64,000 bases of DNA, taken from NCBI RefSeq assembly GCF_023061285.1, contig NZ_JAKGAM010000005.1, positions 62,001 to 126,000 on the forward strand, written 5' to 3'. Positions 46,520-56,792 of the stretch are shown here, piece after piece. Under the pieces are notes generated by a model. It did not search any database. It was not told the DNA's origin and saw only the letters and a program-made list of their open reading frames with translations. The stretch's first letter is position 1, and each line of letters opens with the position of its first letter. Both the position numbers and the translations under genes were made by a program. This DNA comes from Chromohalobacter nigrandesensis (GTDB taxonomy: Bacteria > Pseudomonadota > Gammaproteobacteria > Pseudomonadales > Halomonadaceae).

Positions 46520-47044
46520 ATGCAGCAAGGGCTCACTCGGCTCAGCCACTGGCTGGGCTCCCTGTGCAGAATCATTGCCGGTATAGCGCTTCTGGCGTTG
46601 CTGTCGGTCACCATTCTCGACGTGGGTCTGCGTTACTTGAGTGATCTTACTAGTGGTGTGATATCCCTCAGCGTGTCGGGAAGCGTGGAACTTGTCAGCT
46701 ACCTGCTGCTGTTCTCTCTGCTCGCGGCCATGGCCGCGAGCGTCGAGAAAAGCCAGGTGGTCGTCGAAGCGCTGACCCATCGTATGAACGATGTTTTCAA
46801 GGCGCGCTTGCACGGCTTTTACCTTCTGGGCTTCATGGTGCTTGGGATCATCTTGTGCGTGGGTCTGATCAATTCGGGGCTCGGTGCCATATCTCATGGT
46901 GAAGTCACGCAAGACTTGAGAATTTCCATGGGGCCTATTTATTTGTTTGCCGCCTTTCTGAGTGCACTACTCAGCTTGCGAAGCTTGATGCATGTCTTGC
47001 TGAGCGGCGTCTTCGGCCAACAGGAGGAAAGCGCCAATGGGTAG
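46520..47044 (+). CDS. TRAP transporter small permease (DctQ)
   Basis: This 174-residue protein has four hydrophobic spans (starting IIAGIALLALLSVTILDVGLRYL) and the conserved SGSVELVSYLLLFSLLAAMAASVEKSQVVVEAL region. It overlaps dctM by eight bases and starts 17 bases after dctP, giving tight operon packing. Confidence 0.87.
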   Translation: MQQGLTRLSHWLGSLCRIIAGIALLALLSVTILDVGLRYLSDLTSGVISLSVSGSVELVSYLLLFSLLAAMAASVEKSQVVVEALTHRMNDVFKARLHGFYLLGFMVLGIILCVGLINSGLGAISHGEVTQDLRISMGPIYLFAAFLSALLSLRSLMHVLLSGVFGQQEESANG

Positions 47045-48323
47045 TGAAATGATTGGCGGTATCGGTCTGGCCTCGCTGCTGGTGTTGATGATGCTGCGTG
47101 TGCCCGTGGCGCTATCGATGTTGATCGTCGGTGTCGTGGGGTTCTCGCAGATCATCAACATGGGCGCCGCCCTGTCGATGGTCAAATCCGTCCCGGTGGA
47201 GGTACTGTCTAACTACAGTTTTAGTGCGGTCCCCATGTTCATTTTAATGGGTGTCTTGGCGGCGCACTCCGGCATGGCGGGTAAATTGTTCAATTCTACA
47301 CGCATGATCTGCGGAGGTTGGAAAGGGGGGCTGGCGATCTCGGCGATTGGTTCCTGCGGAATCTTTTCGGCGATTTCCGGTTCTTCTCTTGCGACGGCAA
47401 GCACCATGACGCGTGTCGCGCTGCCCGAGATGGAGCGCTATGGCTACAACCGTGGTCTAGCCACCGGCGCACTGGCCGCCGGCGGAACGCTGGGAATCAT
47501 GATTCCGCCGAGTATCGCGCTTTTGATCTACGCCATTCTTACCGAACAGTCGGTAGGCGATATGTTCATGGCGGGCCTTATACCCGGTCTGATGGGGCTC
47601 GTTTTCTATTCATTGGCGATCACCGTCGTGATGCGGCTCAAACCTTCGCTTGCGGTCGCGGGAGAGCCCACATCCTGGAGCGATAAAATCAAATCCCTGG
47701 CAGGATTGTCACCTTTCTTCGGTGTTTTTCTGCTGCTCATATTGGGCATCTACTTCGGTGCTTTCACGCCCACAGAGGGAGCGAGCGTGGGAGCATTCGC
47801 GACCTTGTTGTATGCCTTGGCCAAAGGGATGCGAGCCAGGGGGTTATGGCAGGCCGTGCAGGAAACATTGGCACTTTCCTCGGTGGTGTTTTTCATGCTG
47901 GTAGGAGCCGAGACGCTGGGCTATTTCATTTCGGTCTCGCGTATCTCCTTCACTATCAGTGAGTTCCTGTTAAGTATGGATCTCACGCCGCTCGTCGTGC
48001 TGCTATGCATCCTGCTGCTGTATTTTATCCTCGGGATGTTCATGGATTCGATCGCCATGCTGGTAATCACCGTGCCGGTCGTGTTCCCGATCATTCAGAC
48101 GGTGGGCATCGATCCGGTATGGTTCGGCATCGTGACCGTTTTGACCGTCGAATTAGGTCTGATAACGCCACCGGTGGGGATGAATGTCTTCGTGATCAAA
48201 GCCATGGCACCCCATGTGGGGCTGGGGGAAATCTTCAAGGGAGTGGCGCCTTTCATCGCCGCCGATTTCGTTCGATTGGCGCTACTGATTGCGTTCCCCG
48301 TACTTACCCTATTTCTCATCTGA
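47037..48323 (+). CDS. TRAP transporter large permease (DctM)
   Basis: This 428-residue membrane protein has about 12 spans with the DctM blocks GIFSAISGSSLATASTMTRVALPEM, GTLGIMIPPSIALLIYAILTEQSVGDMFMAGLIPG and TVELGLITPPVGMNVFVIKAMAPHV. AGGAGGA precedes ATG 47037. It resembles the DctM at 32441 more than the sugar-acid DctM, in keeping with an aromatic or organic-acid substrate. Confidence 0.92.
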   Translation: MGSEMIGGIGLASLLVLMMLRVPVALSMLIVGVVGFSQIINMGAALSMVKSVPVEVLSNYSFSAVPMFILMGVLAAHSGMAGKLFNSTRMICGGWKGGLAISAIGSCGIFSAISGSSLATASTMTRVALPEMERYGYNRGLATGALAAGGTLGIMIPPSIALLIYAILTEQSVGDMFMAGLIPGLMGLVFYSLAITVVMRLKPSLAVAGEPTSWSDKIKSLAGLSPFFGVFLLLILGIYFGAFTPTEGASVGAFATLLYALAKGMRARGLWQAVQETLALSSVVFFMLVGAETLGYFISVSRISFTISEFLLSMDLTPLVVLLCILLLYFILGMFMDSIAMLVITVPVVFPIIQTVGIDPVWFGIVTVLTVELGLITPPVGMNVFVIKAMAPHVGLGEIFKGVAPFIAADFVRLALLIAFPVLTLFLI

Positions 48324-48394
48324 TTCCAGGAGTGGAAAACGCTAGCTGTATTGATGGACGAACGATAGCAATAAACAAATAATGAGGTTCTGAA

Positions 48395-49408
48395 ATGAAA
48401 ACAATATGCTACGCCGCCGGTTTGACCCTCGGACTCGCTGCCTTGCCCAGTCTGGCGCAGGCGGAAACGCTACGCCTGGCTCACGTGTGGCCAGGCGGCT
48501 CCAAGATCGACACCGAAATCTTCCAGGCATGGGCCGATAGCGTGGAAGACGCGTCGGACGGTCGCTTGGAAGTGCAGGTGTTCCCGGGCCAGACGCTGGC
48601 CAAGTCAGATGCCACCTATGAGGCGGTGGTCGATGGTATCGCCGATATCGGGGCGACGGCCCAAGGCTATACGTCTGGGCGTTTTCCCCTGACCCAGGTT
48701 ATCGAAGTCCCCGGTGTTTCCAACAGCAGTCGTCAAGGTTCCTGTGTCTTGCAGAAGCTCTATGATCAAGGCGACCTCGATGATGAATACGCCGATTCGC
48801 ATGTGCTTTTCATGTTCACGACGGGGCCTGGCTACCTGCACGCCAAGGAGAAACTCCTCGAAAAGCCCAGCGACCTGGAGGGTATGCGCCTGCGTCGTCC
48901 AACTTCGTTGGTGGGTGACATGATGGAAGATCTCGGTGCGCAGCCCGTCGGTATGCCTGCTCCCGACATTTATACTGCCCTGCAACGTGGTGTTATGGAC
49001 GGTTTGAGCATCAATTGGGAAGGTGCCAAAACCTTCCGCGTCAACGAGCTCGTCAATTATCACACCGAGGTACCGTTATATGACTTGTCGTTGATCGCGA
49101 CGATGAATAAGAGTACCTACGAGAACCTCCCCGACGACCTCAAGAAAGTCATCGACGAGCATAGCGGCATGAAATGGTCGATGAAGGCCGGTGGCGTTTA
49201 CGACGAGTTGAGTAAGGAAGGCCGCCAGGAAGCACTCGATGCGGGCGATGAAATCATCACCATCGATAACCCGTTGCAGGACGACGATTGGGGACCGGTT
49301 CTCAAGGACACGATCAATCGTTATGTGAGCGACTTACAGGAAGACGGATTACCAGGGGCCCAAACGTACGACAACGTCATGACCCTCAAGGAATCCTGCG
49401 AGTCGTAA
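48395..49408 (+). CDS. TRAP substrate-binding protein, second of three paralogues
   Basis: This 337-residue protein follows dctM in the same direction. The signal peptide ends near LAQA. The mature chain parallels the 45480 protein: LRLAHVWPGGSKIDTEIFQAWADSVED, GIADIGATAQGYTSGRFPLTQVIEVPG, MFTTGPGYLHAKE, and Cys residues in GSCVLQ and at the end (KESCES). A second binding protein in one operon can widen the ligand range of a single DctQM pair. Confidence 0.87.
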   Translation: MKTICYAAGLTLGLAALPSLAQAETLRLAHVWPGGSKIDTEIFQAWADSVEDASDGRLEVQVFPGQTLAKSDATYEAVVDGIADIGATAQGYTSGRFPLTQVIEVPGVSNSSRQGSCVLQKLYDQGDLDDEYADSHVLFMFTTGPGYLHAKEKLLEKPSDLEGMRLRRPTSLVGDMMEDLGAQPVGMPAPDIYTALQRGVMDGLSINWEGAKTFRVNELVNYHTEVPLYDLSLIATMNKSTYENLPDDLKKVIDEHSGMKWSMKAGGVYDELSKEGRQEALDAGDEIITIDNPLQDDDWGPVLKDTINRYVSDLQEDGLPGAQTYDNVMTLKESCES

Positions 49409-49420
49409 GTCACACCGCAT

Positions 49421-49454
49421 GGTCCGTCAGCGTGTGTCTGACGGACCGTCCTTT
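49421..49454 (+). terminator. Terminator between dctP and the convergent LysR gene
   Basis: A perfect 10-bp stem (GGTCCGTCAG / CTGACGGACC) with a seven-base loop, followed by GTCCTTTT, lies 12 bases beyond the dctP stop. Its distal part also encodes the last LysR codons (stop at 49427). Confidence 0.78.
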
Positions 49455-50353
49455 TCATGCTCCGGGGCGATGGCCTCGATGAGCGTTTGGCGGAACCACT
49501 CTTGCGCCGATGAGTCATCGGAATGGCGTGGCCAGTAGAGTGTCACCTCGACATTCGGTACGTCGAAAGGTAGCTCACATATCTGTAGGGCGGCTTCCCG
49601 GGCAAAGATTTGTGCGATCTGCTGGGGGAGTATCGCCAGCAATTCTGAATTATCCAGGATACGAGGCAACGCCGAGAAGTGAGGCACGACGACGCTGACT
49701 TTGCGGCTGATGTCATGTGCCTTCAATATATCTTCGACGAGCCCGTGGCCCGATGATGGCGAGATGACGATGTGATGTTCTTGTGTAAAGGTCTCCATGT
49801 CGAGCGTCTGCTGAACGCGTGGATGCTGCTTGCTTAGCAAGCAGACATAGCGCTCCTTGATGATGGCTTTTCTTCCCAGGTTGGGCGCCGTTATATCCCG
49901 GCTACAAACCACGGCATCGACACTTTTATTGTCGAACCATGCGTTGATCTTCTCTATTTCCAGCGGCACGACCTCAAGCTCTACATGTGGCGCTAGCGCC
50001 TGCATGCGCTGAAGAATCGCAGGCAGCAGTGTCGTTTCTCCCAAATCGGTCAATGCCAGCCGAAAACGCCGCTGCGAGTGGCGAGGATCGAAATGCTGAT
50101 TGTCGCTGATGGTGTGCTCGATCTGCGTCAAGGCATGGCGAAAAGACGCGTAGACCTGCGTGGCAAGGAAAGTGGGCTCCATGCCATCGCGCGTTCTGGA
50201 AAAGAGAGGGTCATTGAAAAGTTCGCGAAGCCTGGAAAGAGAATAGCTGACGGAGGGTTGGGTGACATTGAGCCGGTGCGCGGCGAGGGTAACGCTACGC
50301 GATTCATACAGTGTCACGAATGTCCGTATGAGATTAAGGTCTATAGGGCGCAT
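49427..50353 (-). CDS. LysR-family regulator divergent from mdlC
   Basis: This 308-residue protein has the LysR helix-turn-helix (DLNLIRTFVTLYESRSVTLAAHRLNVTQPSVSYSLSRLRELFNDPLFSRTRDGM) and a NahR/LinR-like effector-binding domain. It is divergent from mdlC with 97 bases between, and it converges on the TRAP operon. It probably activates mdlC, and perhaps the flanking TRAP genes, in response to the aromatic substrate (inference). Confidence 0.85.
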   Translation of the reverse strand: MRPIDLNLIRTFVTLYESRSVTLAAHRLNVTQPSVSYSLSRLRELFNDPLFSRTRDGMEPTFLATQVYASFRHALTQIEHTISDNQHFDPRHSQRRFRLALTDLGETTLLPAILQRMQALAPHVELEVVPLEIEKINAWFDNKSVDAVVCSRDITAPNLGRKAIIKERYVCLLSKQHPRVQQTLDMETFTQEHHIVISPSSGHGLVEDILKAHDISRKVSVVVPHFSALPRILDNSELLAILPQQIAQIFAREAALQICELPFDVPNVEVTLYWPRHSDDSSAQEWFRQTLIEAIAPEHEKDGPSDTR

Positions 50354-50402
50354 TCGAATAAGTCCTGTTTATTTTGTATAGAAAGAATAATGATTTGAGT
50401 AG

Positions 50403-52037
<1,635 letters not shown>

Positions 52038-52117
52038 AAACACACGTCTTGCCCAACCAGCACGACGCCAGATCATAAGAACTCATTTCCAAACTCCCAG
52101 CGATAATGGGCGTCGGG

Positions 52118-52202
52118 GACAAGGCGAAGTGAGGGTCCTTTGCCATGGATGGCAAAGGTAGCGCTCAAGGAAGGGTTTACAGCGCCCTCGCGAAGTCTTG
52201 TC
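52118..52202. other. Structured intergenic element upstream of the third dctP
   Basis: Nested symmetry is visible: outer GACAAG / CTTGTC, then a direct repeat GCGAAGT on both sides, then GAGGG / CCCTC, and inside a near-perfect hairpin CCTTTGCCAT-GG-ATGGCAAAGG (52137-52158). It lies between mdlC and dctP. It could be a dispersed intergenic repeat or an RNA control element. Confidence 0.5.
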
Positions 52203-52293
52203 ACCGGAAAGCCCTCTTAATCTGCCGGGTTGTGCAAGAAACTCTAAATGCCACACGGCCGTATACATCACACAACGATAACGAGGTCATACA

Positions 52294-53316
52294 ATGAAAC
52301 ACGCCATCTCATGCTGCCTTCTGGGGCTCGGGCTTACCGCTGCGACAAGCGGTGTCCAGGCCGATACCACGCTGCGTCTGGGCCACCTGTGGCCGGCGCA
52401 ATCCGCCGTCAATCAAGATCTCATCGAGGCCTGGGCGAAGCAGGTCAAGGAAGATTCCGATGGGGCGCTCCAAGTAGAAATCTACCCCTCGCAGACGTTG
52501 AGCAAGGCGAACAGCGCCTACGAAGGCGTGGTCAACGGCGTTGCCGATATCACCATCACGCTGCAGGGCTATACGGCGGGGCGCTTCCCGCTTTCCGAGA
52601 TCGTGCAATTGCCCGGCGTCTCCGCCAGCGCGCCGCAAGGGGCATGCATCCTGCAGTCGCTCTACGACGATAATGACCTGGGTGACGAGTACGCCGATGC
52701 GCATCCGCTGTTCTTTTTCACCACCGGGCCGGCGCCCCTGCATACGCGCGAAACCGAGGTGCAGTCACCCGAAGATCTCGCGGGGCTGCGTATCCGGACG
52801 CCCAGCGAGGTCTCCAGTGACATGCTGGAAAGCATGGGCGCCGATCCGGTGGGCATGCCGGCACCGGACATCTATACCTCGATGCAGCGTGGCGTGATCG
52901 ATGGCCTGAGCCTGCCCTGGGAGGCCATGAAGGTCTTTCAGGTCAATGAGCTGGCCAACTACCACTTGGATATTCCCTATTACACGGGGGCCCTGATGGC
53001 CATCATGAACCGCGACACATACGAGGCGCTGTCACCCGAGGCGCGTAAGGCGATCGATGCCAACAGCGGCATGCGCTGGGCCGAGAAAGCGGGCAAGGTA
53101 TTCTACGGGCTCGATACCCAAGGCAAGGAACAGGCGCGCGAGCAGGGCGACACGATCCATCGCGTCGAGGATCCCTTGAATGACCCGCAGTGGTCCGGCC
53201 CCTTGAAGCGTGGCACCGAACGTTACCTCGAACGCCTGAAAGAACGTGGCATCGACAATGCTCAGGCGATCTACGATAAGGCCTTGTCCTTGCGTGATGG
53301 CAAATGCGCGTTGTAA
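52294..53316 (+). CDS. TRAP substrate-binding protein, third paralogue, beside mdlC
   Basis: This 340-residue periplasmic protein has a signal peptide ending near GVQA and the shared features LRLGHLWPAQSAVNQDLIEAWAKQV, GVADITITLQGYTAGRFPLSEIVQLPG, LRIRTPSEVSSDMLESMGADPVGMPAPDIY, and Cys in GACILQ and at the C-terminus (DGKCAL). It has no permease genes of its own and likely works with the DctQM at 46520-48323. Its place after mdlC hints at an aryl-ketoacid or hydroxyacid ligand. Confidence 0.86.
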   Translation: MKHAISCCLLGLGLTAATSGVQADTTLRLGHLWPAQSAVNQDLIEAWAKQVKEDSDGALQVEIYPSQTLSKANSAYEGVVNGVADITITLQGYTAGRFPLSEIVQLPGVSASAPQGACILQSLYDDNDLGDEYADAHPLFFFTTGPAPLHTRETEVQSPEDLAGLRIRTPSEVSSDMLESMGADPVGMPAPDIYTSMQRGVIDGLSLPWEAMKVFQVNELANYHLDIPYYTGALMAIMNRDTYEALSPEARKAIDANSGMRWAEKAGKVFYGLDTQGKEQAREQGDTIHRVEDPLNDPQWSGPLKRGTERYLERLKERGIDNAQAIYDKALSLRDGKCAL

Positions 53317-53336
53317 TGCAGCCACACTCGCGTGAC

Positions 53337-53364
53337 ACGGCGTCGCCTTACGAGGCGGCGCCGT
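53337..53364 (+). terminator. Terminator after the third dctP
   Basis: A 12-bp stem with one G-T pair (ACGGCGTCGCCT / AGGCGGCGCCGT) and a four-base loop is followed by TGTGTTTC, 20 bases past the dctP stop. Confidence 0.72.
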
Positions 53365-53527
53365 TGTGTTTCACGGCAATGAGTCGATGGCGATAATCTG
53401 CGTCGCCATGGCCGGTACCAAGCGCCTGCTGGTATCCTCTTCTCACTGATGCCGACCTTGGCGGGGTCGCGACATCGCGCTTCATGCGTGCGTTGCACCC
53501 CTGCCCGTGATTCGTGAGGACACCGCG

Positions 53528-54454
53528 ATGCTGAGCGCTCGCGTCAAGCTGCGCCATCTCATGGCGTTTCAGGAAGTCGCGCGACTGCAGAGCTTGGCCA
53601 AGGCCGCGCAGGCGCTTTCCATCACCCAGCCGGCGATGTCCAAGACGATTCGCGAGCTGGAAGAGATTCTCGAGACGACGCTCTTCGAGCGCAGCCCGCA
53701 AGGCGCTACCTTGACCGCCGCCGGTTTGACCCTGCTGCGTCACGCCGGACCGGCGCTGCGCAGCCTGGGCGAGGGGTTCCAGGCGGTACGGGACGCCGCT
53801 CAGCAGGAAGCGGTGGTGCGTCTGGGGGCGCTGTCGACCGTCGAGGAAGGCTTGCTTCCTCGGGCGCTGCATCGCCTGCATGCCCAGGCGCCGCAATGGC
53901 GCGTTCATGTGGTGACAGGGCCCAGCGCGTACCTGCTCTCGCGCCTACGAATGGGGGAGTTGGACGCGGTGGCCGGACGCATGAGCGAAGCGCGCGAAAT
54001 TCGCGGCCTGCAGTTCGAGCACCTGTATTATGAGCCGCTGGTGCTGGTGGTGCGCGCCGGACATCCGCTGTTGGCGCACGACACACTGGAAAGCGAAGCG
54101 TTGACCGCCCATGCATGGATCGTCCCACCAACGTCGACCACCCTGCGTGATCAGGTCGAGCGCTTCTGGGTCGAGCAAGGCGCCGAGCCGCCGCGTATCG
54201 CGTTGGAAACCTTGTCGCTCTCGCTGAGCCGTCGTTACGCCCTGGCCAGCGACGCGCTGTGGGTCGCGCCTCTCGATGCGGTACGCGAGGATCTCCGCGA
54301 TGGCCGTCTGGTACGCTTGCCCGTGCGCCTGGAATCACGGGGCGGCTCCGTCGGGGTGTGCACCAACATCGCCCTGCCGCGCAACCCCGGTGTCGATGTC
54401 TTGAGTGCGTGTCTGCGCGATATCGTCGCCGAGATGGCAGCGCCTTCGGTGTAA
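53528..54454 (+). CDS. pcaQ: LysR-family activator of protocatechuate dioxygenase (PcaQ-like)
   Basis: This 308-residue regulator has the LysR helix-turn-helix (VKLRHLMAFQEVARLQSLAKAAQALSITQPAMSKTIRELEEILETTLFERSPQG) and the PcaQ-type effector domain (RVHVVTGPSAYLLSRLRMGELDAVAGRM). The start at ATG 53528 is used because it directly precedes the conserved N-terminus. It lies upstream of pcaHG in the same direction, and a PcaQ-type box sits between them. The known effector of PcaQ is beta-carboxymuconate. Confidence 0.88.
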   Translation: MLSARVKLRHLMAFQEVARLQSLAKAAQALSITQPAMSKTIRELEEILETTLFERSPQGATLTAAGLTLLRHAGPALRSLGEGFQAVRDAAQQEAVVRLGALSTVEEGLLPRALHRLHAQAPQWRVHVVTGPSAYLLSRLRMGELDAVAGRMSEAREIRGLQFEHLYYEPLVLVVRAGHPLLAHDTLESEALTAHAWIVPPTSTTLRDQVERFWVEQGAEPPRIALETLSLSLSRRYALASDALWVAPLDAVREDLRDGRLVRLPVRLESRGGSVGVCTNIALPRNPGVDVLSACLRDIVAEMAAPSV

Positions 54455-54504
54455 CGGCGCTCGGTCGCATGCTTATTCCTTGGTCGCATAGACCTTTGGC
54501 CGAT

Positions 54505-54520
54505 ATATCCTCTGGGTTAT
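54505..54520. promoter_or_regulatory. PcaQ-type binding box upstream of pcaH
   Basis: ATATCC-N4-GGTTAT lies about 107 bases upstream of the pcaH start codon. The reported PcaQ consensus is ATAACC-N4-GGTTAA, so ten of twelve positions agree, with the same spacing. Confidence 0.6.
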
Positions 54521-54626
54521 GGCGGTGGTCGGCCATTTCAATTGGCAGGCCGGGCCAGGCCCGGACAATGAGGCATGATATCGCGGCGTTCGCTCGTGCC
54601 GCGGTCCTTTCGATCAGGAGATCCGC

Positions 54627-55373
54627 ATGCCTCGCAACGATAACAAGCGCTTCGTCGAGCGCGACCGTAACTGGCATCCCCCGGCCTATGCGCCTGGCTA
54701 CAAGACGACGGTGGCGCGTTCCCCCAACCAGGCCTACGTCAGCATGCAGGCGCCCAGCGTCTCCGAACTCGGCGGCCCGGACTTCTCGCGCCTGCGCATG
54801 GGCCCCCACGACAACGACCTGCTGCTCAACTATCGTGAAGATCCCGCGCGCACTGGGCAGGCCGGATTGCCCATCGGTGAACGCATCATCATGTTCGGCC
54901 GCGTCGTCGATCAGTTTGGCAAGCCGGTGCCCAACACGCTGGTGGAAATGTGGCAGGCCAACGCCGGTGGGCGCTACCGCCACAAGAAGGACGGCTACCT
55001 GGCGCCGCTCGACCCCAATTTCGGCGGCGTGGGGCGTTGTTTGAGCGACGACGAGGGCTGGTATCGCTTCCGTACCGTCAAGCCCGGCCCTTATCCCTGG
55101 CCCAATAACATCAATAGCTGGCGCCCGGCGCATATCCACGTCTCGGTGATGGGACCGTCGATTTCCACGCGCTTGATCACGCAGATGTATTTCGAGGGTG
55201 ACCCGCTGATTCCGCTGTGCCCCATCGTGCATACCCTGCGCGATCCCGAGGCCGTGGAGACGATGACCGGTCGTCTCGACATGGCGCGTAGCCGCTCGAT
55301 GGATTGCCTGGCCTACCGTTTCGACCTGGTGGTCCGCGGCGAACTGCAAACCTATTTCGAGAATCAGGGGTAA
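54627..55373 (+). CDS. pcaH: Protocatechuate 3,4-dioxygenase beta subunit
   Basis: This 248-residue subunit holds the non-haem Fe(III) of the intradiol dioxygenase that cleaves protocatechuate to beta-carboxymuconate. All four iron ligands are visible: Tyr117 (GGRYRHK), Tyr156 (GPYPW), His169 and His171 (RPAHIHV). They are offset by exactly nine from the Pseudomonas numbering (108, 147, 160, 162). The gene overlaps nothing and precedes pcaG by three bases. Confidence 0.95.
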   Translation: MPRNDNKRFVERDRNWHPPAYAPGYKTTVARSPNQAYVSMQAPSVSELGGPDFSRLRMGPHDNDLLLNYREDPARTGQAGLPIGERIIMFGRVVDQFGKPVPNTLVEMWQANAGGRYRHKKDGYLAPLDPNFGGVGRCLSDDEGWYRFRTVKPGPYPWPNNINSWRPAHIHVSVMGPSISTRLITQMYFEGDPLIPLCPIVHTLRDPEAVETMTGRLDMARSRSMDCLAYRFDLVVRGELQTYFENQG

Positions 55374-55376
55374 ATC

Positions 55377-56009
55377 ATGCAACAGCCGAACTCACAGCCC
55401 TGCGCTGAAACCATGCTGCGTGAAACCGCGTCGCAGACGGCCGGCCCCTACGTGCATATCGGCCTGGCCCTGGATATCGCCGGCTTGCCGCCGCGCGAGG
55501 AAGAAATCTGGAACCGGCTTGCGTCGCCGGAGGCCGACGGCGAGGCCATCGAGCTCGTGGGGCGCGTCATCGACGGCAACGGCGACCTGGTGCGCGATGC
55601 CTTGCTGGAAGCCTGGCAGGCGGACGCGCATGGCGACTACCAGTGCGAATTCGATCTACGCGCGCCCTTCAACAGCTTCGGACGCACTGCGACCACGGCG
55701 GAAAACGACGGCGAGTGGTGTTTTTACACCGTCAAGCCGGGCCAGGTCACGCGTCGCGATGGTCGCCTGATGGCGCCGCACGTCACGCTCGCCGTGTTCG
55801 CGCGTGGCATCAACATTCAGTTGCATACGCGCCTGTACTTCGAGGACGAAGCCGAGGCCAACGCGGCTTGCCCGGTGCTCAACGCGGTCGAGTCACCCAC
55901 CCGTCGCCAGACGCTGATCGCCACGCGCGAAGAAGGCGAGGACAAGCCCCGCTACCGCTTCGACATTCGCCTCCAGGGCGAGGGCGAGACGGTGTTCTTC
56001 GACTTCTAA
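55377..56009 (+). CDS. pcaG: Protocatechuate 3,4-dioxygenase alpha subunit
   Basis: This 210-residue subunit pairs with PcaH. It has the intradiol fold (ELVGRVIDGNGDLVRDALLEAWQADAHGDY) but, as in other alpha subunits, lacks the full set of iron ligands (HVTLAVFARGINIQLHTR in place of HIHV). The stop context TTCGACTTCTAA is duplicated 20 bases downstream. Confidence 0.94.
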   Translation: MQQPNSQPCAETMLRETASQTAGPYVHIGLALDIAGLPPREEEIWNRLASPEADGEAIELVGRVIDGNGDLVRDALLEAWQADAHGDYQCEFDLRAPFNSFGRTATTAENDGEWCFYTVKPGQVTRRDGRLMAPHVTLAVFARGINIQLHTRLYFEDEAEANAACPVLNAVESPTRRQTLIATREEGEDKPRYRFDIRLQGEGETVFFDF

Positions 56010-56029
56010 TAAGGGGCTTCGACTTCTAA
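55997..56029. repeat. 13-bp direct duplication at the pcaG stop
   Basis: CTTCGACTTCTAA occurs at 55997-56009 (the pcaG C-terminus and stop) and again at 56017-56029. It looks like a small tandem duplication. Confidence 0.85.
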
Positions 56030-56060
56030 GCTCGCCAATACCTTTCTTCACCCTTTGATC

Positions 56061-56100
56061 GGCAACGCCAACCAGCATGCTTTGACTGGTTGGCGTTGCC
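56061..56100. terminator. Bidirectional terminator between pcaG and the thioredoxin-like gene
   Basis: A perfect 15-bp stem (GGCAACGCCAACCAG / CTGGTTGGCGTTGCC) with a ten-base loop is followed by GATTTT on the plus strand. It serves the two convergent transcripts. Confidence 0.8.
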
Positions 56101-56128
56101 GATTTTGCGTCTGTGCGCTGGAGAGCAC

Positions 56129-56677
56129 TCACTTCCATTTGATGTTGCAGCCCATGGAGGGGATTTGCTGGGCCGACGGTGCGCGGTCCGCGAGCACGGC
56201 GTCGGCGGCGGCGCGTAGATCCTCCCCGGTGGCGGGCGTTTCCTTGCTGGGCCGGCTGGCATCGAACTGTCCGCGATAAGCCAGGCGATGCTCATGATCG
56301 AAGAGGAAGAAGTCCGGCGTGCAGGCCGCCTCGAAGGCGCGCGCCACGTCCTGGCTCTCGTCCACCAGATAATGAAAGGTGTAGCCGCGTGCGTCGATTT
56401 CCTCGCGCATACGCTCGGGGCTGTCGTCCGGATGGGCGTGAAAGTCGTTGCTGTTGATGGCGATCACCGTCAGCCCCTTGGCCTGGTACTCGCGGGCGAA
56501 GTCGGCGAAGGCATCCGCGATATGCTTGACGAAGGGGCAGTGATTGCAGATGAACGCCACCAGCACCGGGCGTCCGGCGAAGTCTGCGCTGTCGACCTCC
56601 TTGCCCTCGGCATTGGGAAGACGAAATGCCGGCAGTGGCGAGCCCAGCTCGATCATGGTGGAAGGCGTCAATGACAT
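56129..56677 (-). CDS. Thioredoxin-like family protein (CNHCPF motif)
   Basis: This 182-residue cytosolic protein has the thioredoxin fold of the AhpC/TSA-Redoxin group: LGSPLPAFRLPNAEGKEVDSADFAGRPVLVAFICNHCPFVKHIADAFADFAREY, where CNHC is the redox pair (about residues 48-51), and TPDFFLFDHEHRLAYRGQFD. The start at 56677 has an AGGAGGT site; the longer frame lacks one. The exact partner is unknown. Confidence 0.85.
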   Translation of the reverse strand: MSLTPSTMIELGSPLPAFRLPNAEGKEVDSADFAGRPVLVAFICNHCPFVKHIADAFADFAREYQAKGLTVIAINSNDFHAHPDDSPERMREEIDARGYTFHYLVDESQDVARAFEAACTPDFFLFDHEHRLAYRGQFDASRPSKETPATGEDLRAAADAVLADRAPSAQQIPSMGCNIKWK

Positions 56678-56792
56678 GGGGACCTCCTGTGCGCGATGGA
56701 TATCAAGCACGCCTGGTAACAGGCGCGATGCATGCATTCATTCTAGGCGCGGTTGGCCCCGGAGAGGCAAATATGCCTGAGGGTATCTCCGC

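Noticed and set aside
53706-55382. 558-residue minus-strand frame across pcaQ and pcaH
   Set aside because: Both plus-strand genes have full family motifs and iron ligands; the antisense frame shows no family and an Arg/Pro/Ala-rich composition.
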